Assembly: GCF_000526915.1 (NCBI RefSeq)
Contig: NZ_JAGZ01000016.1
Coordinates: forward strand, 1 to 64,000
Length of the DNA stretch: 64,000 nt
Direction: 5' to 3'
Source: Mycobacterium genavense ATCC 51234
Lineage (GTDB): Bacteria; Actinomycetota; Actinomycetes; Mycobacteriales; Mycobacteriaceae
Shown: positions 19,057-31,096 of the stretch, piece by piece
How positions within the stretch are numbered: position 1 is the stretch's first letter
Layout of the letters: every line of letters starts with the position of its first letter
Program-made: the position numbers and the translations under genes
The notes under the pieces: model-generated
The model's database searches: none
Seen by the model: the letters and a program-made list of their open reading frames with translations, nothing else
Told to the model about the DNA's origin: nothing

Positions 19057-20254
19057 TGTACTCCCCGTTCGACTTCCATACGGTGCTGGGCGATGCCCAG
19101 CGCAAAGAAGCGCTAACCGATTGGGGCCCCGGCGAATTCGAGGGTCCGCTGCGGGTGCTGCTGGACGACTACGCACGCGCCGACCTCAACGCGATCGGCG
19201 TGCACATCCTGCGCTCGGGGCTGGTGCACAGCCTACGGATGCGACTTCGTACCCAGGAGTGGATCCGCCGCCACCCGGAGATCCTCGACGAACCGGTCGC
19301 CGCGCCGATCGTCGTCGTCGGGATGATGCGCAGCGGCACCACCCTGTTGCAGCGACTGCTGGCCGCCAACCCGCGTTTCGTCTGCGCCTACGGCTGGAGG
19401 TCGTCGAGGTCGCGCCCAAACTCGACTATCGATTCGGCGCTACCGCCGATCCGCGCATCGCGATCAGTGAAGCGCGAGAAGCGAAATCGCGTGAGCTGGC
19501 GCCGGGTCTGTTCGCCATCCACCCGATGTACGCCCGCGAGGCCGAAGAAGAAATCGTGTTTCTGGCCGACGCATTCCTGTCGCATGTCTCCGAATCCGGT
19601 GCGCACCTTCCGCATTACCGGTCCTGGCTAGACGAGCAGGACTTCTCCCCCGCCTACGACTACCTGCACCGCATGCTGCAGTTCATCGGTTGGCAGAAGC
19701 GGCAGCGGGGCCTGCAGGCACAGCGTTGGGTATTGAAATCGCCTGCGCGCCTGGGTTATCTGGACCTGCTGCAGGCACGGTTTCCCGACCTGCACATCGT
19801 GCACATGCACCGCGACCCACGCACCACGATCGCGTCGGGAGCCAGCCTCAACGCCACCCTGCACGCGATGCACGCCGACACCGTGGACGCGCACCGGGTG
19901 GGAGCGCAATGGTTACAGCGAATGGGCTGGACCAATGACCGGGCCATGTCGACCCGCGACGGCTGGGCCTCGGAAACCGGCGGAGAGGCTGCGATGGTCA
20001 CCGACATCGGGTTCGACGACGCGGTGACCGATCCGATCGGGCAGGTGGCCCGGGTCTACGACACGATCGGCCTGCCGCTGACCGCCGAAACCGAGGCGGC
20101 GATGCGGCGCTGGCTGCGCGAGCGTCCCCGCGAGGCCGCGCGACCGCCCTACGGGCTGGAGAACTACGGCCTGCGCCCCGAGCAGGTCGATGAGCGATTC
20201 GCCTTGTACCACAAACGTTTTGGACAGCACATCGGAGGAACAGCGCATGCCTGA
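19056..20254 (+). pseudogene. Sulfotransferase family protein with frameshift
   Basis: A PAPS-dependent sulfotransferase-like protein of about 399 residues if repaired. The start is GTG at 19056 (VYSPFDFHTVLGDAQ). The 5'-phosphosulfate loop VGMMRSGTTLLQRLL and the later HMHRDPRTTIAS segment are both recognisable. The frame breaks at about 19397: the text runs FVCAYGW and then garbles, while EVVEVAPKLDYRF continues in another frame. One missing G explains it. The second part ends at 20254 and overlaps the DUF1214 gene start. Both halves are otherwise well conserved, so the lesion looks recent. Confidence 0.87.
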
Positions 20255-21489
20255 CGATCCCGTCGCGACGATATCCCAGCACGAACAGGAGCTGGCCGCC
20301 CTCGATCTGATCGAACACCCGGTAGTCAAGGCCGCCTATCGCAGTGTGGCCGAAACCTGGCTGGGCCGGGCCAAGGCGTCCGACGCGATGCGCGAGCGCT
20401 TCGACGACGCGTTTGCCGAGGTGATGTTCTCGTCGGCGATGTGGTCGTCCAACCAGGACAAGCTGCGCCCCAAGGTCAGTTGCATCACCCGGCTGGCACA
20501 TCCCGTGCAGGGCCGGCGCATTCCCGGATCACGTTGAAGCATCGACAATCCCGACAGCGTGTATCGGGTGATCCCGATCTCCGGCGACGAGCGCTACGAG
20601 ATCCGCGGCCGCGTCGGCAAGAACCGCATGACCGAGAACTACTTCACGCTGTGGGACGCGAACATGGGCACCGTCAACGTGCTCAACGGCCGCACCATGG
20701 CGGTCGACTCCGACGGCAGCTTCACGATCACCGTCGACGCCGACCCGCCCAACGGGCGGGAAAATCACGTGCAGACCTCGCCGCAGGCCCACGAATTCTA
20801 CATCCGCGACGTGCTGCTGGTTGGGGTCGCGACGACCCCAACCATATTGAGGTGCAACGGCGCGGGGCACACCGACCACCCCGGCGCGCACGCTCGACGA
20901 GCAGGCCGAGGCGACCGCGGCGATGATGTCGTATTTCGCGAACTTCACCGGCAAGCTCAGCCACGGCGTGTACAAGATGCCGGCCAACCACTTCGACCTG
21001 GCCTGGTCGGCGGACAAGGTCGGCGCGATGCGTAACCAGGTCTACGTGATGGGCCGGTTCGAACTCGAGCCCGACGAGGCGTTCGTCGTCGACCTCAACG
21101 ACGGCGGCGCCGAGTACTTCACCGTGCCGCTGAGCAACATCTGGGGCACCACCCTCGATCTCGTCGACCGCACCGGCAGCCTCAACAAGGCGCAGTCGGT
21201 CCCGAACGAGGACGGCACCTACACCTACGTGATCTCGCCCGTCGACCCCGGCGTCGCGAACTGGATCGACTCCGACGGCCTGCGCGAGGCCATCCTGACC
21301 CTGCGCATGGCCGAGTTCGGCGAGCACGGCCCGCGCGAAAACCTGGGTGCGCGCGGACGGGTGGTCAAGCTGGATCACCTCGACACCGAGGTGCCGCACT
21401 TGCCGCGGGTCAGCGCCGCGCAGCGGGCTAGCGAACTGGCGCAGCGGCGCACGGCCTATCTGCGTCGCCTGCCGGAAGGGACGATCTAA
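20247..21489 (+). pseudogene. DUF1214 family protein with one stop and two frameshifts
   Basis: The family is of unknown function and is often found beside lipid or steroid genes in mycobacteria. The start is ATG at 20247 (MPDDPVATISQHEQELAALD). The frame is cut by TGA at 20535-20537 after RRIPGSR and resumes in the same frame with SIDNPDSVYRVIPISG, so a Trp TGG has probably become TGA. The frame then shifts at about 20822 (WGRDDPNHIEVQR lies one frame over) and again at about 20875. From there LDEQAEATAAMMSYFANF continues to the stop at 21489. Three lesions in 1.2 kb make it non-functional. Confidence 0.87.
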
Positions 21490-21491
21490 CG

Positions 21492-22322
21492 ATGGCACGC
21501 TGGCTGATCACCGGCTGCTCCACCGGCTTCAGCCGCGAAATCGCACGCGCCGCTTTGGAAGCCGGCCACAGCGTGGTGGTGACCGCGCGCCGGGTCGAGG
21601 CGGTGACCGATCTCGCCGACGAATTCGGCGACCGGGCCGTGGCGGTTGCGCTCGACGTCACCGATGCCGCCCAGATCGCCGCCGCGGTGTCGGCCGCCGA
21701 CGAGGCGTTCGGCGGGATCGACGTCCTGGTCAACAAGGCCGGTCACGGCTACCTGTCCTCGGTGGAAGAGGGTGAGGACGCCGAAGTCCGAAAGTTGTTC
21801 GACGTCAACTACTTCGGGGCCGTCGACATGATCAAGGCGGTGCTGACCGCGATGCGCGCCCGCGGCGCCGGCCACATCATCAACATCTCGTCGATGACCG
21901 GCCTGGTGGCCAACCCGCCCAACGCCTATTACTCGTCGACCAAGTTCGCGCTCGAGGCGGTGACCGAGGCGCTGGCCGCCGAGGTGCGGCCGCTGGGCAT
22001 CAAGGTGATCGCGATCGAACCGGGCGCCTTCCGCACCGACTGGGCGACGCGGTCGATGAAGGAATCGGCCAGACCGATCGCCGCCTACGCCGACGTGGCG
22101 GCGCGCAAGGACCTGATCAAGCAGTTCGCCGATCACCTGCCGGGCGACCCGAAAAAGGTGGCCGAGGCGGTGCTGATGGTGACCACGCTGGACGAGCCGC
22201 CGCTGCGGCTGCTGCTGGGCCGCGACGTGCTGAAGGCGATGCGCGACAAGCTCGCCGCAATGTCGGCGTCGATCGAGGAGTGGCAGACCGTCACCAAGGA
22301 CGTCAACTTCCCGGAATCGTAG
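21492..22322 (+). CDS. SDR family oxidoreductase with altered cofactor motifs
   Basis: A 276-residue short-chain dehydrogenase in an unbroken frame. The active-site Ser (IINISSMTG) and Tyr-Lys (AYYSSTKFALE) are present. Two cofactor-region motifs deviate: the glycine-rich loop reads TGCSTGFSRE, with Ser where the third Gly of TGxxxGxG is expected, and NNAG has become NKAG (VLVNKAGHGY). The next motif, NVNYFGAV-like (DVNYFGAVDM), is normal. It follows the broken DUF1214 gene by two bases, so it belongs to the same decaying operon and may already have lost activity. Confidence 0.85.
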   Translation: MARWLITGCSTGFSREIARAALEAGHSVVVTARRVEAVTDLADEFGDRAVAVALDVTDAAQIAAAVSAADEAFGGIDVLVNKAGHGYLSSVEEGEDAEVRKLFDVNYFGAVDMIKAVLTAMRARGAGHIINISSMTGLVANPPNAYYSSTKFALEAVTEALAAEVRPLGIKVIAIEPGAFRTDWATRSMKESARPIAAYADVAARKDLIKQFADHLPGDPKKVAEAVLMVTTLDEPPLRLLLGRDVLKAMRDKLAAMSASIEEWQTVTKDVNFPES

Positions 22323-22328
22323 CGACGA

Positions 22329-23012
22329 TCACGGCAGCCGCCAGTCGATCGGGTCTGCGCCCATCCCGGCGAGCAATTCGTTGGCGCGGCTGAACGGGCG
22401 CGAGCCGAAGAATCCGCGTGAGGCCGACAGCGGCGAGGGGTGCGGCGACTCGATCGCCACGCAATTACCCTCTGCCAGCACCGGTTTGAGCGTCGACGCG
22501 TCGCGCCCCCACAGGATCGCCACCATCGGCTGTGACCGCCCGACCAGTGCGCGGATGGCACACTCGGTGACGGCCTCCCAACCCTTGCCGCGATGCGACG
22601 CCGGGTTGCTCGGCCGCACCGTCAGGACCCGGTTCAGCAGCAGCACTCCGCGCTGCGCCCACGGCGTCAGGTCGCCGCACGACGGCGGCGGGTGCCCGAG
22701 GTCGGCGCAGTATTCGTCGAAGATGTTGGCCAGGCTGCGCGGCAGCGGCCGCACCTCGGGGGCCACCGAGAAGCTCAAACCCACGGCGTGGCCGGGTGTC
22801 GGATAGGGGTCTTGCCCGACGATCAGCACCCGCACCTGATCGAATGGAAAGGTGAAGGCGCGCAATACGTTCGGCCCTGCGGGTAGATATCTGCGGCCGG
22901 CCGCGAGCTCGTCGCGCAGAAACTGCCCCATCTTGGTCACCTGCTCGGCCACCGGCTCCAGTGCGGCCGCCCACCCCTGCTCGACGAGTTCACTCAACGG
23001 TCGTGCGGTCAC
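22329..23012 (-). CDS. ung: Uracil-DNA glycosylase
   Basis: Removes uracil from DNA in base-excision repair, guarding against C-to-T change. The 227 residues match the family length. Catalytic motif [18 protein letters not shown] holds the water-activating Asp. [13 protein letters not shown] follows, and the C-terminal motif [20 protein letters not shown] contains the His that stabilises the transition state. The start is GTG at 23012 ([13 protein letters not shown]), as in other mycobacteria. It lies seven bases after the thiL stop and is co-transcribed with it. The gene appears fully intact. Confidence 0.96.
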   Translation of the reverse strand: MTARPLSELVEQGWAAALEPVAEQVTKMGQFLRDELAAGRRYLPAGPNVLRAFTFPFDQVRVLIVGQDPYPTPGHAVGLSFSVAPEVRPLPRSLANIFDEYCADLGHPPPSCGDLTPWAQRGVLLLNRVLTVRPSNPASHRGKGWEAVTECAIRALVGRSQPMVAILWGRDASTLKPVLAEGNCVAIESPHPSPLSASRGFFGSRPFSRANELLAGMGADPIDWRLP

Positions 23013-23019
23013 GTTGCTA

Positions 23020-24000
23020 TTAAAGGCCACCCTCACGCGCGAACGACTGCCAGCCCGCGTATCCCTGCCACTCGGCGCCGTCGACGAGCACCCGGGCCGG
23101 CCCGTCGAGCACCCGCCCGATGACGCGCCACCCGGACGGCACCGGGCCGGCGAAACAGGCCACCAGGGCGTGATCTTCGCCGCCGCCCAGCACCCACGAC
23201 CAGGGATCGACGCCGGCCGCGGCGGCCGCCGCACTCAGCGCGTCGCGGTCGGGCCGTAGTGCCGCGGTGGACAAGTCGATGCCCGCACCCGAGGAGTCGG
23301 CCACGTGCCGCAGATCGGCGACCAGGCCGTCGGAGATGTCGATCATCGCCTGCGCGCCGGCTGCCGCGGCCACCGCGCCCTGACCGTACGGCGGGGCGGG
23401 CACCAGATGGCGGGCACGCAGTTCGTCGAATCCGCCAATCTCTTTGTGCCACAGCGAGTATCCGGCAGCCGAGCGACCAAGCTCACCGGCGACGGCAACC
23501 GCGGCGCCGGGTTTCGCCCCCGAGCGCAACACCGGTGCCCGGCCGCCCAGGTCGCCCAGCACCGCCACCGACACCACCCACAGCGGCGCGCTGACCAGAT
23601 CACCGCCGACGATACCGGCGCCGACGCGCGCGGCCTCGTCCCACATTCCGTCGACCAGCGCGGCCGCGTCCCCCGTCGGCGTATCGGCGGGAGCGCCGAA
23701 GCCGACGACGAACGCGGTGGCCCGCCCGCCCATCGCCTCGATGTCGGCGGCGTTTTGCGCGATGGCCTTGCGGCCGACGTCGTGCGGCGTCGACCAGTCC
23801 AGGTGAAAATGCCGGTCCGCCACCAGCATGTCGGTCGACACCACGTTGCGGCCGTCCGCGGCCGACACCACCGCCGCGTCGTCACCGGGCCCGAGCAGCA
23901 CGGCATCGGGTTGAACACGGCCGCGCACCAGCCGGTCGATGACGCCGAATTCGCCGAGCTGCCCCAAGGTGGGCGACTTTCCGGCCGCGTCTTCGCCCAC
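23020..24000 (-). CDS. thiL: Thiamine-monophosphate kinase
   Basis: Phosphorylates thiamine monophosphate to thiamine diphosphate, the cofactor used by IlvB elsewhere in this window. About 326 residues. Recognised by [12 protein letters not shown] near the start, [35 protein letters not shown], the ATP-site segment [12 protein letters not shown] and GGGEDHAL near the end. The GTG at 24000 is preferred because AGGAGG lies four bases before it; an ATG at 24021 would add seven residues. It is the first gene of a pair with ung. Confidence 0.94.
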   Translation of the reverse strand: MGEDAAGKSPTLGQLGEFGVIDRLVRGRVQPDAVLLGPGDDAAVVSAADGRNVVSTDMLVADRHFHLDWSTPHDVGRKAIAQNAADIEAMGGRATAFVVGFGAPADTPTGDAAALVDGMWDEAARVGAGIVGGDLVSAPLWVVSVAVLGDLGGRAPVLRSGAKPGAAVAVAGELGRSAAGYSLWHKEIGGFDELRARHLVPAPPYGQGAVAAAAGAQAMIDISDGLVADLRHVADSSGAGIDLSTAALRPDRDALSAAAAAAGVDPWSWVLGGGEDHALVACFAGPVPSGWRVIGRVLDGPARVLVDGAEWQGYAGWQSFAREGGL

Positions 24001-24136
24001 GTCACCTCCTGCGCCGCGCATCGCCCAGGCGAGGCTCTCGTACAGCGGTCCCACCTGCGGTAAGTTTGGTCTTTGCCCGCGCGAGCGGACGGCGCCAGTG
24101 TAGAGCGCTGCGACGATCCGGGGGCGTGAGGATGAG

Positions 24137-24751
24137 ATGGGAGGTGCCCGGGTGGTCGATGCCTCGGGCGTCGACGGCCCGGCGATGATGACCGGTTCGG
24201 ACTCCGACGATCGACCGCCGCGGGCACTGCTTATCGCCGCGGTTGTGGTGGCGGTCGTCGCGATCGGGGTGGTGCTCGTCATCGCCGCCACCCGCGAGGC
24301 TCCACCGCAGCCGGTCGCCCTGCCAACCGTGCCCGCGCCGCAGGCCGGCAGCCCCGCATGCGAAGCGCTGCTGGCGGCGTTGCCGCAGCGGCTCGGCGAC
24401 TACCAGCGCGCGCCGCTGGCCGCCCCGGCTCCCGAGGGTGCGTCCGCCTGGCGCACCGGAACCGGCAACGAGCCGGTGGTCTTGCGCTGCGGGCTGGAAC
24501 GTCCGACCGACTTCGTGGTGGGATCACCGATCCAGATCGTCGACCGGGTGCAGTGGTTCGAGGTGGCGGCCGATCAGCAATCCGCCGGTGACGCAGGCAG
24601 ATCCACCTGGTACACGGTGGACCGGCCGGTGTATCTGGCGCTGACCCTGCCGCCGGGATCCGGGCCGACACCGATCCAGCAGCTCTCCGAGGTGATCGAT
24701 CGCACCATCACGGCGGTGCCGATCGACCCCGCCGGGCCACCCGCGGGTTAG
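24137..24751 (+). CDS. DUF3515 family membrane-anchored protein
   Basis: A 204-residue protein with an N-terminal membrane segment (about residues 29-50) and a soluble remainder outside the cytoplasm. The C-terminal domain carries two cysteines ([11 protein letters not shown] and [10 protein letters not shown]) that could form a disulfide. It corresponds in place to Rv2980. No function is established. The ATG at 24137 has GAGG-like sequence before it; ATGs at 24185 and 24188 would also keep the membrane segment. It converges on ddl with a 4-base overlap of the stops. Confidence 0.85.
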   Translation: MGGARVVDASGVDGPAMMTGSDSDDRPPRALLIAAVVVAVVAIGVVLVIAATREAPPQPVALPTVPAPQAGSPACEALLAALPQRLGDYQRAPLAAPAPEGASAWRTGTGNEPVVLRCGLERPTDFVVGSPIQIVDRVQWFEVAADQQSAGDAGRSTWYTVDRPVYLALTLPPGSGPTPIQQLSEVIDRTITAVPIDPAGPPAG

Positions 24752-25857
24752 CGCAGGCCCGTGCCCCGAACGATGGCCGTCTCGACCATGGTCGCCAACA
24801 GGGTTTGATAGTCGATGCCGCTGGCCGCCCACATCCTCGGGTACATCGAGATCGTGGTGAATCCCGGCATCGTGTTGACCTCGTTGATCACCGGTCCGTC
24901 GTCGGTGAGGAAGAAGTCGACGCGGGCCAGGCCCTGGCAGTCGATGGCCTTGAACGCCCGGATGGCCAATTGGCGCACACTGTCGGCGATCTCGTCGTCG
25001 ACCTTGGCGGGCACGTCCAATTCGGCTGCGTCGTCGAGGTATTTGGTCTCGAAGTCGTAGAAGCCGTCCTCGTGTCCGCGCACGCCGACCACCCGGATCT
25101 CGCCCACCGTGCTGGCTTCTACGCTGCCGTCCGGCATTTCGAGCACACCGCACTCCAGCTCGCGACCGTTGATCGCGGCTTCGACGATCACCTTCGGATC
25201 GTGGCGGCGGGCATCGGCCACCGCGGCGGCCAATTCGTCCCAGCTGGTCACCCGGTTCACGCCGATCGACGAACCCCCGCGTGCGGGTTTGACGAACGCC
25301 GGCAGGCCCAGCCGCTCACGTTCCTCGGGGGGCAGCGTCTGCGCCGACGGGCGCAGCACCGCGTACGGCCCGACCGGAATCCCCTCGGCGGCAAGCAGCT
25401 TCTTGGTGAATTCCTTGTCCATCCCGACCGCGCTGGACAACACCCCGGCGCCGACGTACGGCACGCCGGCGAGCTCGAGCAGCCCCTGGATCGTGCCGTC
25501 CTCGCCGTAGGGACCGTGCAACACCGAGAACACCACGTCGACCGATCCCAAAACCTCGCCGGCGCCCGGCGGCAGCGACACCAACTGTCCGCCGCGGCGC
25601 GGATCGGCCGGCAGCGCCAGCTCGGTTCCCGACTCGGTGGTCACCCCGGGCAGCCGGCGATTGCTGATCGCCAGCGCATCCGGGTCGCCGTCGGTGAGCA
25701 CCCAGGACCCTTCCGGGGTGATGCCGATGGCGACCACATCGAACCGTTGCGGGTCCAGGTTGCGCAGGATGCTGCCCGCGGACACGCACGAAATGGCGTG
25801 CTCATTGCTGCGTCCACCGAAGACCACGGCGACGCGCACCCGGCTGCTGGCGTTCAC
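24748..25857 (-). CDS. ddlA: D-alanine--D-alanine ligase
   Basis: An ATP-grasp enzyme that makes the D-Ala-D-Ala dipeptide for peptidoglycan, the target of D-cycloserine in mycobacteria. 369 residues. N-terminal [23 protein letters not shown]-binding lid [14 protein letters not shown], metal site [20 protein letters not shown], and C-terminal [13 protein letters not shown]. The start is GTG at 25857 ([11 protein letters not shown]). It is probably expressed with gpsA upstream, 79 bases away on the same strand. Confidence 0.97.
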   Translation of the reverse strand: MNASSRVRVAVVFGGRSNEHAISCVSAGSILRNLDPQRFDVVAIGITPEGSWVLTDGDPDALAISNRRLPGVTTESGTELALPADPRRGGQLVSLPPGAGEVLGSVDVVFSVLHGPYGEDGTIQGLLELAGVPYVGAGVLSSAVGMDKEFTKKLLAAEGIPVGPYAVLRPSAQTLPPEERERLGLPAFVKPARGGSSIGVNRVTSWDELAAAVADARRHDPKVIVEAAINGRELECGVLEMPDGSVEASTVGEIRVVGVRGHEDGFYDFETKYLDDAAELDVPAKVDDEIADSVRQLAIRAFKAIDCQGLARVDFFLTDDGPVINEVNTMPGFTTISMYPRMWAASGIDYQTLLATMVETAIVRGTGLR

Positions 25858-25936
25858 AACCTTCAGAGGCTACCGCCTGGGCCGCCGAGGGGTCCGGGCG
25901 CCGACCCGGAGCGGGGATTTGCCGAACCCGTCGAGC

Positions 25937-26956
25937 TCATTCCGGTTTGGTGCTGCGACCGAGCAGCAGGGCCATCGCCTCGTCGACCGAGAGCCCCTTG
26001 TGACAGACCCGGTGCACGGCGTCGGTCAGCGGCATCTCGACGTCGTAGCTGGACGCCAGCGCGAGCACGGATTCGCAGGATGTCACGCCCTCGACGACGT
26101 GGCCGTCCTTCCCTTGCAGCGCCGACTGCATGCTGGCGCCCCGCCCCAGCCGCTCCCCCATCGAACGGTTGCGCGAGTGCGGTGACCTGCAGGTCGCGAC
26201 CAGATCGCCCACCCCGGCCAGCCCGGCCAGCGTCGCACCCTTGGCGCCCAGCGCGATGCCCAGCCGCATGATCTCGGCCAGACCGCGGGTGATGATCGCC
26301 GCGGCCGTGTTCTCGCCGAGGCCGACGCCGGCCGCCATTCCGCAGGCGAGCGCGATGACGTTCTTGCAGGCTCCGCCGATCTCGGTGCCGACCACATCAC
26401 TGTTGGTGTACGGGCGGAAGTACCCGGTGTTCAGCATCCGCTGTAGGGCGACCGCCCGGCCGGAGTCGCTGCATGCGACCACGGTGGCGGTCGGTTGACA
26501 CTCGGCGATTTCGCTGGCCAGGTTCGGCCCGGAGATCACCGCGACCTGCGACGGGTCGGCCCCGGTCACCGAGACGATGACCTGGCTCATGCGCATCAGG
26601 GTGCCCAACTCGATGCCCTTGGCCAGGCTGACCAGCGTCGCGCCGTCGGCGATCAGCGGAGTCCAGCCCTCGAGGTTGCTGCGCAAATTCTGGGCCGGGA
26701 CCCCCAGCAGCACCGTCGTCACACCGCGCAGCGCCTCGCCCGCGTCGGCGGTGGCGCGGATACCGGCAGGCAGCAACGTGCCGGGCAGGTAGGCGGGGTT
26801 GTAGCGGGTGGTGTTGATCTGCTCGGCGACGTCGGAGCGCCGGGCCCACAGCCTGATCTCGGCTTCTGGTCCGCACGCCTCGGCGAGCACCTTGGCCAGC
26901 GCTGTTCCCCATGCTCCGGCGCCCATCACCGCAACGGCGCCCGCTGTGCCGGCCAT
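25937..26956 (-). CDS. gpsA: Glycerol-3-phosphate dehydrogenase (NAD(P)+)
   Basis: Reduces dihydroxyacetone phosphate to sn-glycerol 3-phosphate for phospholipid synthesis. 339 residues. Rossmann motif [15 protein letters not shown] at residues 9-23, SLAKGIELG, the catalytic Lys in [13 protein letters not shown] and the substrate-site segment [17 protein letters not shown]. The start is ATG at 26956. H37Rv has two such genes, and this one matches the position of gpdA2. It is divergent from fbiD with 139 bases between them. Confidence 0.96.
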   Translation of the reverse strand: MAGTAGAVAVMGAGAWGTALAKVLAEACGPEAEIRLWARRSDVAEQINTTRYNPAYLPGTLLPAGIRATADAGEALRGVTTVLLGVPAQNLRSNLEGWTPLIADGATLVSLAKGIELGTLMRMSQVIVSVTGADPSQVAVISGPNLASEIAECQPTATVVACSDSGRAVALQRMLNTGYFRPYTNSDVVGTEIGGACKNVIALACGMAAGVGLGENTAAAIITRGLAEIMRLGIALGAKGATLAGLAGVGDLVATCRSPHSRNRSMGERLGRGASMQSALQGKDGHVVEGVTSCESVLALASSYDVEMPLTDAVHRVCHKGLSVDEAMALLLGRSTKPE

Positions 26957-27062
26957 TTCCCATCCCGATCTGTCAGTCGCATCCGCAGCCGCTACACCCT
27001 AGAACGCCGGGCGGGCGGACGTCACCATGTCCCCCACAAGCGGGCGATTCCCCCGCTCGTGA

Positions 27063-27746
<684 letters not shown>

Positions 27747-27832
27747 AAAAGGCAGCGTGGCAAACCTGTCCGAAGGGTGAACAGCATGCCAACGGGGAGT
27801 GGATCTCTACCGAGCGCTAGCAGCACGGAGGG

Positions 27833-30013
27833 GTGATGAGCAATGATTCCATCGTGACCGAAATCGAAGCGCAAGCACGGCTTGACGAAACCGAGTGGCA
27901 ATCCGGCGACACCGCCCTGGGCGCGCCCCCCGCGACCACCCCCGCCGTGATCGACGACGCGCTGCCGGAGGACCGGTACCTCAACCGGGAGCTGAGCTGG
28001 CTGGACTTCAACGCGCGGGTGCTGGCGTTGGCCGCCGACACCTCGCTGCCGTTGTTGGAGCGCGCCAAATTCCTGGCGATCTTCGCGTCGAACCTCGACG
28101 AGTTCTATATGGTCCGGGTCGCCGGCCTCAAGCGCCGCGACGAGATGGGACTGTCGGTTCGTTCGGCCGACGGCCTTACGCCGCGAGAGCAACTGGCCCG
28201 CATCGGTGAGCAGACGCAGCGAATCGCGACCCGGCACGCGCGCGAGTTCCTCGATTCGGTGCGGCCGGCACTGGCGCAGGAAGGCATCTATATCGTCACG
28301 TGGGCCGATTTGGATCAGGCCGAGCGCGACCAACTCTCGACCTATTTCACCGAGCAGGTATTCCCGGTGCTGACCCCGCTGGCCGTCGACCCGGCGCACC
28401 CGTTCCCGTTCGTGAGCGGACTGAGCCTGAACCTGGCCGTCACGGTCAAGGACGACGGCGGGGGTCAGCACTTCGCCCGAGTCAAGGTGCCCGACAACGT
28501 CGATCGCTTCGTCGAACTCGGCACCGAGGACGGAAACGACGGGCAGGTGGTGCGCTACCTGCCGACGGAAGAGCTGATCGCGGCGTTCCTGCCGGAGCTG
28601 TTTCCGGGCATGGAAATCGTCCAGCACCACGCGTTCCGCATCACCCGCAACGCCGACTACGAAGTGGAAGAGGACCGCGACGAGGACCTGCTGCAGGCGC
28701 TGGAGCGGGAATTGGCGCGCCGGCGCTTCGGTTCACCGGTGCGGCTCGAGGTCGCCGACGACATGACCGAGAGCATGCTGGAGCTGCTGCTGCGCGAACT
28801 CGACGTGGATCCCGGCGATGTCATCGAAGTTCCCGGGCTGCTCGACCTTTCGTCGCTGTGGCAGATCTACGGCATCGACCGGCCGGCGTTGAAAGACCGG
28901 ACATATGTTCCGGCCACCAGTCCCGCCTTCGCGGACCGGGAGACACCCAAGAGCATCTTCGCGACGCTGCGCGAAGGCGATGTGCTGCTTCACCATCCGT
29001 ATGAATCGTTCTCCACCAGCGTGCAGCGATTCATCGAGCAGGCGGCCTCCGATCCGAACGTGCTGGCGATCAAGCAGACGCTGTACCGCACCTCCGGTGA
29101 CTCGCCGATCGTTCGGGCGCTGATCCAAGCCGCCGAAGCCGGAAAGCAAGTCGTGGCAATGGTGGAGATCAAGGCTCGCTTCGACGAGCAGGCCAACATC
29201 CGCTGGGCACGCACCCTCGAGCAAGCGGGCGTGCACGTCGTCTACGGCTACGTCGGACTCAAGACACACTGCAAGACCTGCCTGGTGGTGCGTCGCGAAG
29301 GTTCGACCATTCGGCGCTACTGCCACATCGGTACCGGCAACTACAACGGGAAAACCGCCCGACTGTACGAAGATGTCGGTCTGCTCACGGCGGCTCCCGA
29401 TATCGGGGCCGACCTGACGGACTTGTTCAATTCGCTGACCGGCTACTCGCGCAAGGTCTCCTACCGCAATCTTTTGGTTGCGCCGCACAGCATCCGGACC
29501 GGCATCATCGAACGTGTCGAGCGCGAGATCGCCGCGCATCGTGAACACGGCGGCGGCCGGATCCGGTTGAAGATGAACGCTCTGGTCGACGAACAGGTGA
29601 TCGACGCCCTGTATCGCGCGTCGCGAGCCGGCGTGCGGGTCGAGGTGGTGGTGCGCGGGATCTGCGCGCTGCGCCCTGGCGCGGAAGGCTTCTCGGAGAA
29701 CATCTCCGTGCGTTCGATCCTCGGCCGGTACCTGGAGCACTCGCGGATCATGTATTTCAATCGCATCAACGAGTTCTGGATCGGCAGCGCCGACATGATG
29801 CACCGCAACCTCGACCGTCGCGTCGAGGCCCTGGTTCAGGTCAAAGATCCGAAGCTGACCGCCTATCTGAACGACTTGTTCGACTCGGCGCTGGACCCGT
29901 CCACGCGGTGCTGGGAACTGGAGTCCGACGGGCAGTGGGTCGCATCGCCGCGGGACGGTCACTCCGTACGCGACCACCAGGAATCACTGATGGAGCGCCA
30001 CCGCGGCACGTAA
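27833..30013 (+). CDS. ppk1: Polyphosphate kinase 1
   Basis: Polymerises the terminal phosphate of ATP into polyphosphate, linked to stress response in mycobacteria. 726 residues. N-terminal domain [36 protein letters not shown]. Catalytic C-terminal domains include HHPYESF, the second conserved His in [14 protein letters not shown], and the autophosphorylated His in [24 protein letters not shown] at 27833, or the next codon at 27836. mutT1 follows on the same strand after about 70 bases. Confidence 0.97.
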   Translation: MMSNDSIVTEIEAQARLDETEWQSGDTALGAPPATTPAVIDDALPEDRYLNRELSWLDFNARVLALAADTSLPLLERAKFLAIFASNLDEFYMVRVAGLKRRDEMGLSVRSADGLTPREQLARIGEQTQRIATRHAREFLDSVRPALAQEGIYIVTWADLDQAERDQLSTYFTEQVFPVLTPLAVDPAHPFPFVSGLSLNLAVTVKDDGGGQHFARVKVPDNVDRFVELGTEDGNDGQVVRYLPTEELIAAFLPELFPGMEIVQHHAFRITRNADYEVEEDRDEDLLQALERELARRRFGSPVRLEVADDMTESMLELLLRELDVDPGDVIEVPGLLDLSSLWQIYGIDRPALKDRTYVPATSPAFADRETPKSIFATLREGDVLLHHPYESFSTSVQRFIEQAASDPNVLAIKQTLYRTSGDSPIVRALIQAAEAGKQVVAMVEIKARFDEQANIRWARTLEQAGVHVVYGYVGLKTHCKTCLVVRREGSTIRRYCHIGTGNYNGKTARLYEDVGLLTAAPDIGADLTDLFNSLTGYSRKVSYRNLLVAPHSIRTGIIERVEREIAAHREHGGGRIRLKMNALVDEQVIDALYRASRAGVRVEVVVRGICALRPGAEGFSENISVRSILGRYLEHSRIMYFNRINEFWIGSADMMHRNLDRRVEALVQVKDPKLTAYLNDLFDSALDPSTRCWELESDGQWVASPRDGHSVRDHQESLMERHRGT

Positions 30014-30084
30014 CGCCGTGTGGTAATTTTCCAAGCCACCCCTTGGCCGGCGTGGCGCTGGCCGAATTGACCTGCAGGAGTGAG

Positions 30085-31032
30085 GTGTCGGACCAGAACT
30101 CGTCAGGCGGTCGGCGCTCAGGGAAACGGATCGTCTACGCCGCGGGCGCGGTGCTGTGGCGACACAGCAGTGCTGATTCGGACGACTCCGAGCTCGAGAT
30201 CGCTCTGATCCACCGTCCCCGTTACGACGATTGGTCGCTACCCAAGGGCAAGGTGGATCCGGGCGAAACCGCACCGGTGGCCGCGGTACGCGAAGTGCTG
30301 GAAGAGACCGGACACCACGCCATCCTTGGCCGACGGCTGAACAAGGTGAGCTACCCGATCGACCAGGGTGTCAAAAAGGTGTACTACTGGGCCGCGCGCA
30401 GCACCGGCGGCAAATTTGTACCGGGCAAAGAGGTCGACGAATTGATCTGGTTGCCCGTCGCCGATGCGATGAAGAAACTGGACTATACCCAAGACCGAAA
30501 TGTGTTGCAGCGCTTCATAAAACAACCAGCAGACACCCATACCGTGTTGGTGGTGCGGCACGGCACCGCGGGCCGGAAGTCGCGCTTTTCCGGGGACGAC
30601 ACCCAACGCCCACTGGACAAGCGAGGACGCGCTCAGGCAGAGGCGTTGGTCGGCCAACTGATGGCGTTCGGTGCCACCCACGTGCACGCCGCCGACCGGG
30701 TGCGCTGCCACCAGACGGTCGAACCGCTCGCCGCGGAGCTCGGTGTGCGAATCGAGAGCGAGTCCACGCTCACCGAAGAGGCCTACGCCAAGAACCCCAA
30801 ACGTGGCCGGCACCGGGTGCTGCACATCGCCGACCACGAGGGCACACCGGTGATCTGCACGCAGGGCAAGGTGATTCCGGATCTGATCACCTGGTGGTGC
30901 GAACGCGACGGGGTGGACCCGGACAAGTCACGCAACCACAAGGGCAGCACCTGGGTGCTGTCGCTGGCCAAAGGCCGACTGGTGGCCGCCGACCACATCG
31001 GCGGCGCGCTGGCCACCAACGTTCGGGCCTGA
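30085..31032 (+). CDS. mutT1: MutT1, Nudix plus histidine-phosphatase protein
   Basis: Sanitises oxidised nucleotides (8-oxo-dGTP) and hydrolyses diadenosine polyphosphates. 315 residues in two domains. The N-terminal Nudix domain has the box [23 protein letters not shown] within about residues 52-76. The C-terminal histidine-phosphatase domain starts at [16 protein letters not shown] near residue 155. The start is GTG at 30085 ([11 protein letters not shown]), with GGAG about eight bases before it. A longer open frame back to 29908 runs inside ppk1 and is not used. It converges on hupB across a strong stem-loop. Confidence 0.95.
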   Translation: MSDQNSSGGRRSGKRIVYAAGAVLWRHSSADSDDSELEIALIHRPRYDDWSLPKGKVDPGETAPVAAVREVLEETGHHAILGRRLNKVSYPIDQGVKKVYYWAARSTGGKFVPGKEVDELIWLPVADAMKKLDYTQDRNVLQRFIKQPADTHTVLVVRHGTAGRKSRFSGDDTQRPLDKRGRAQAEALVGQLMAFGATHVHAADRVRCHQTVEPLAAELGVRIESESTLTEEAYAKNPKRGRHRVLHIADHEGTPVICTQGKVIPDLITWWCERDGVDPDKSRNHKGSTWVLSLAKGRLVAADHIGGALATNVRA

Positions 31033-31041
31033 CACACGAAA

Positions 31042-31074
31042 TACCCTTCGGGCAGCAATGCCGCCCGAAGGGTA
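31042..31074. terminator. Bidirectional terminator between mutT1 and hupB
   Basis: A perfect 12-bp inverted repeat (TACCCTTCGGGC and its complement) with a 9-base loop lies between two convergent stops, 10 bases after mutT1 and 23 bases after hupB. Confidence 0.8.
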
Positions 31075-31096
31075 CTCGCGGCTGAACTCGGTTGAC

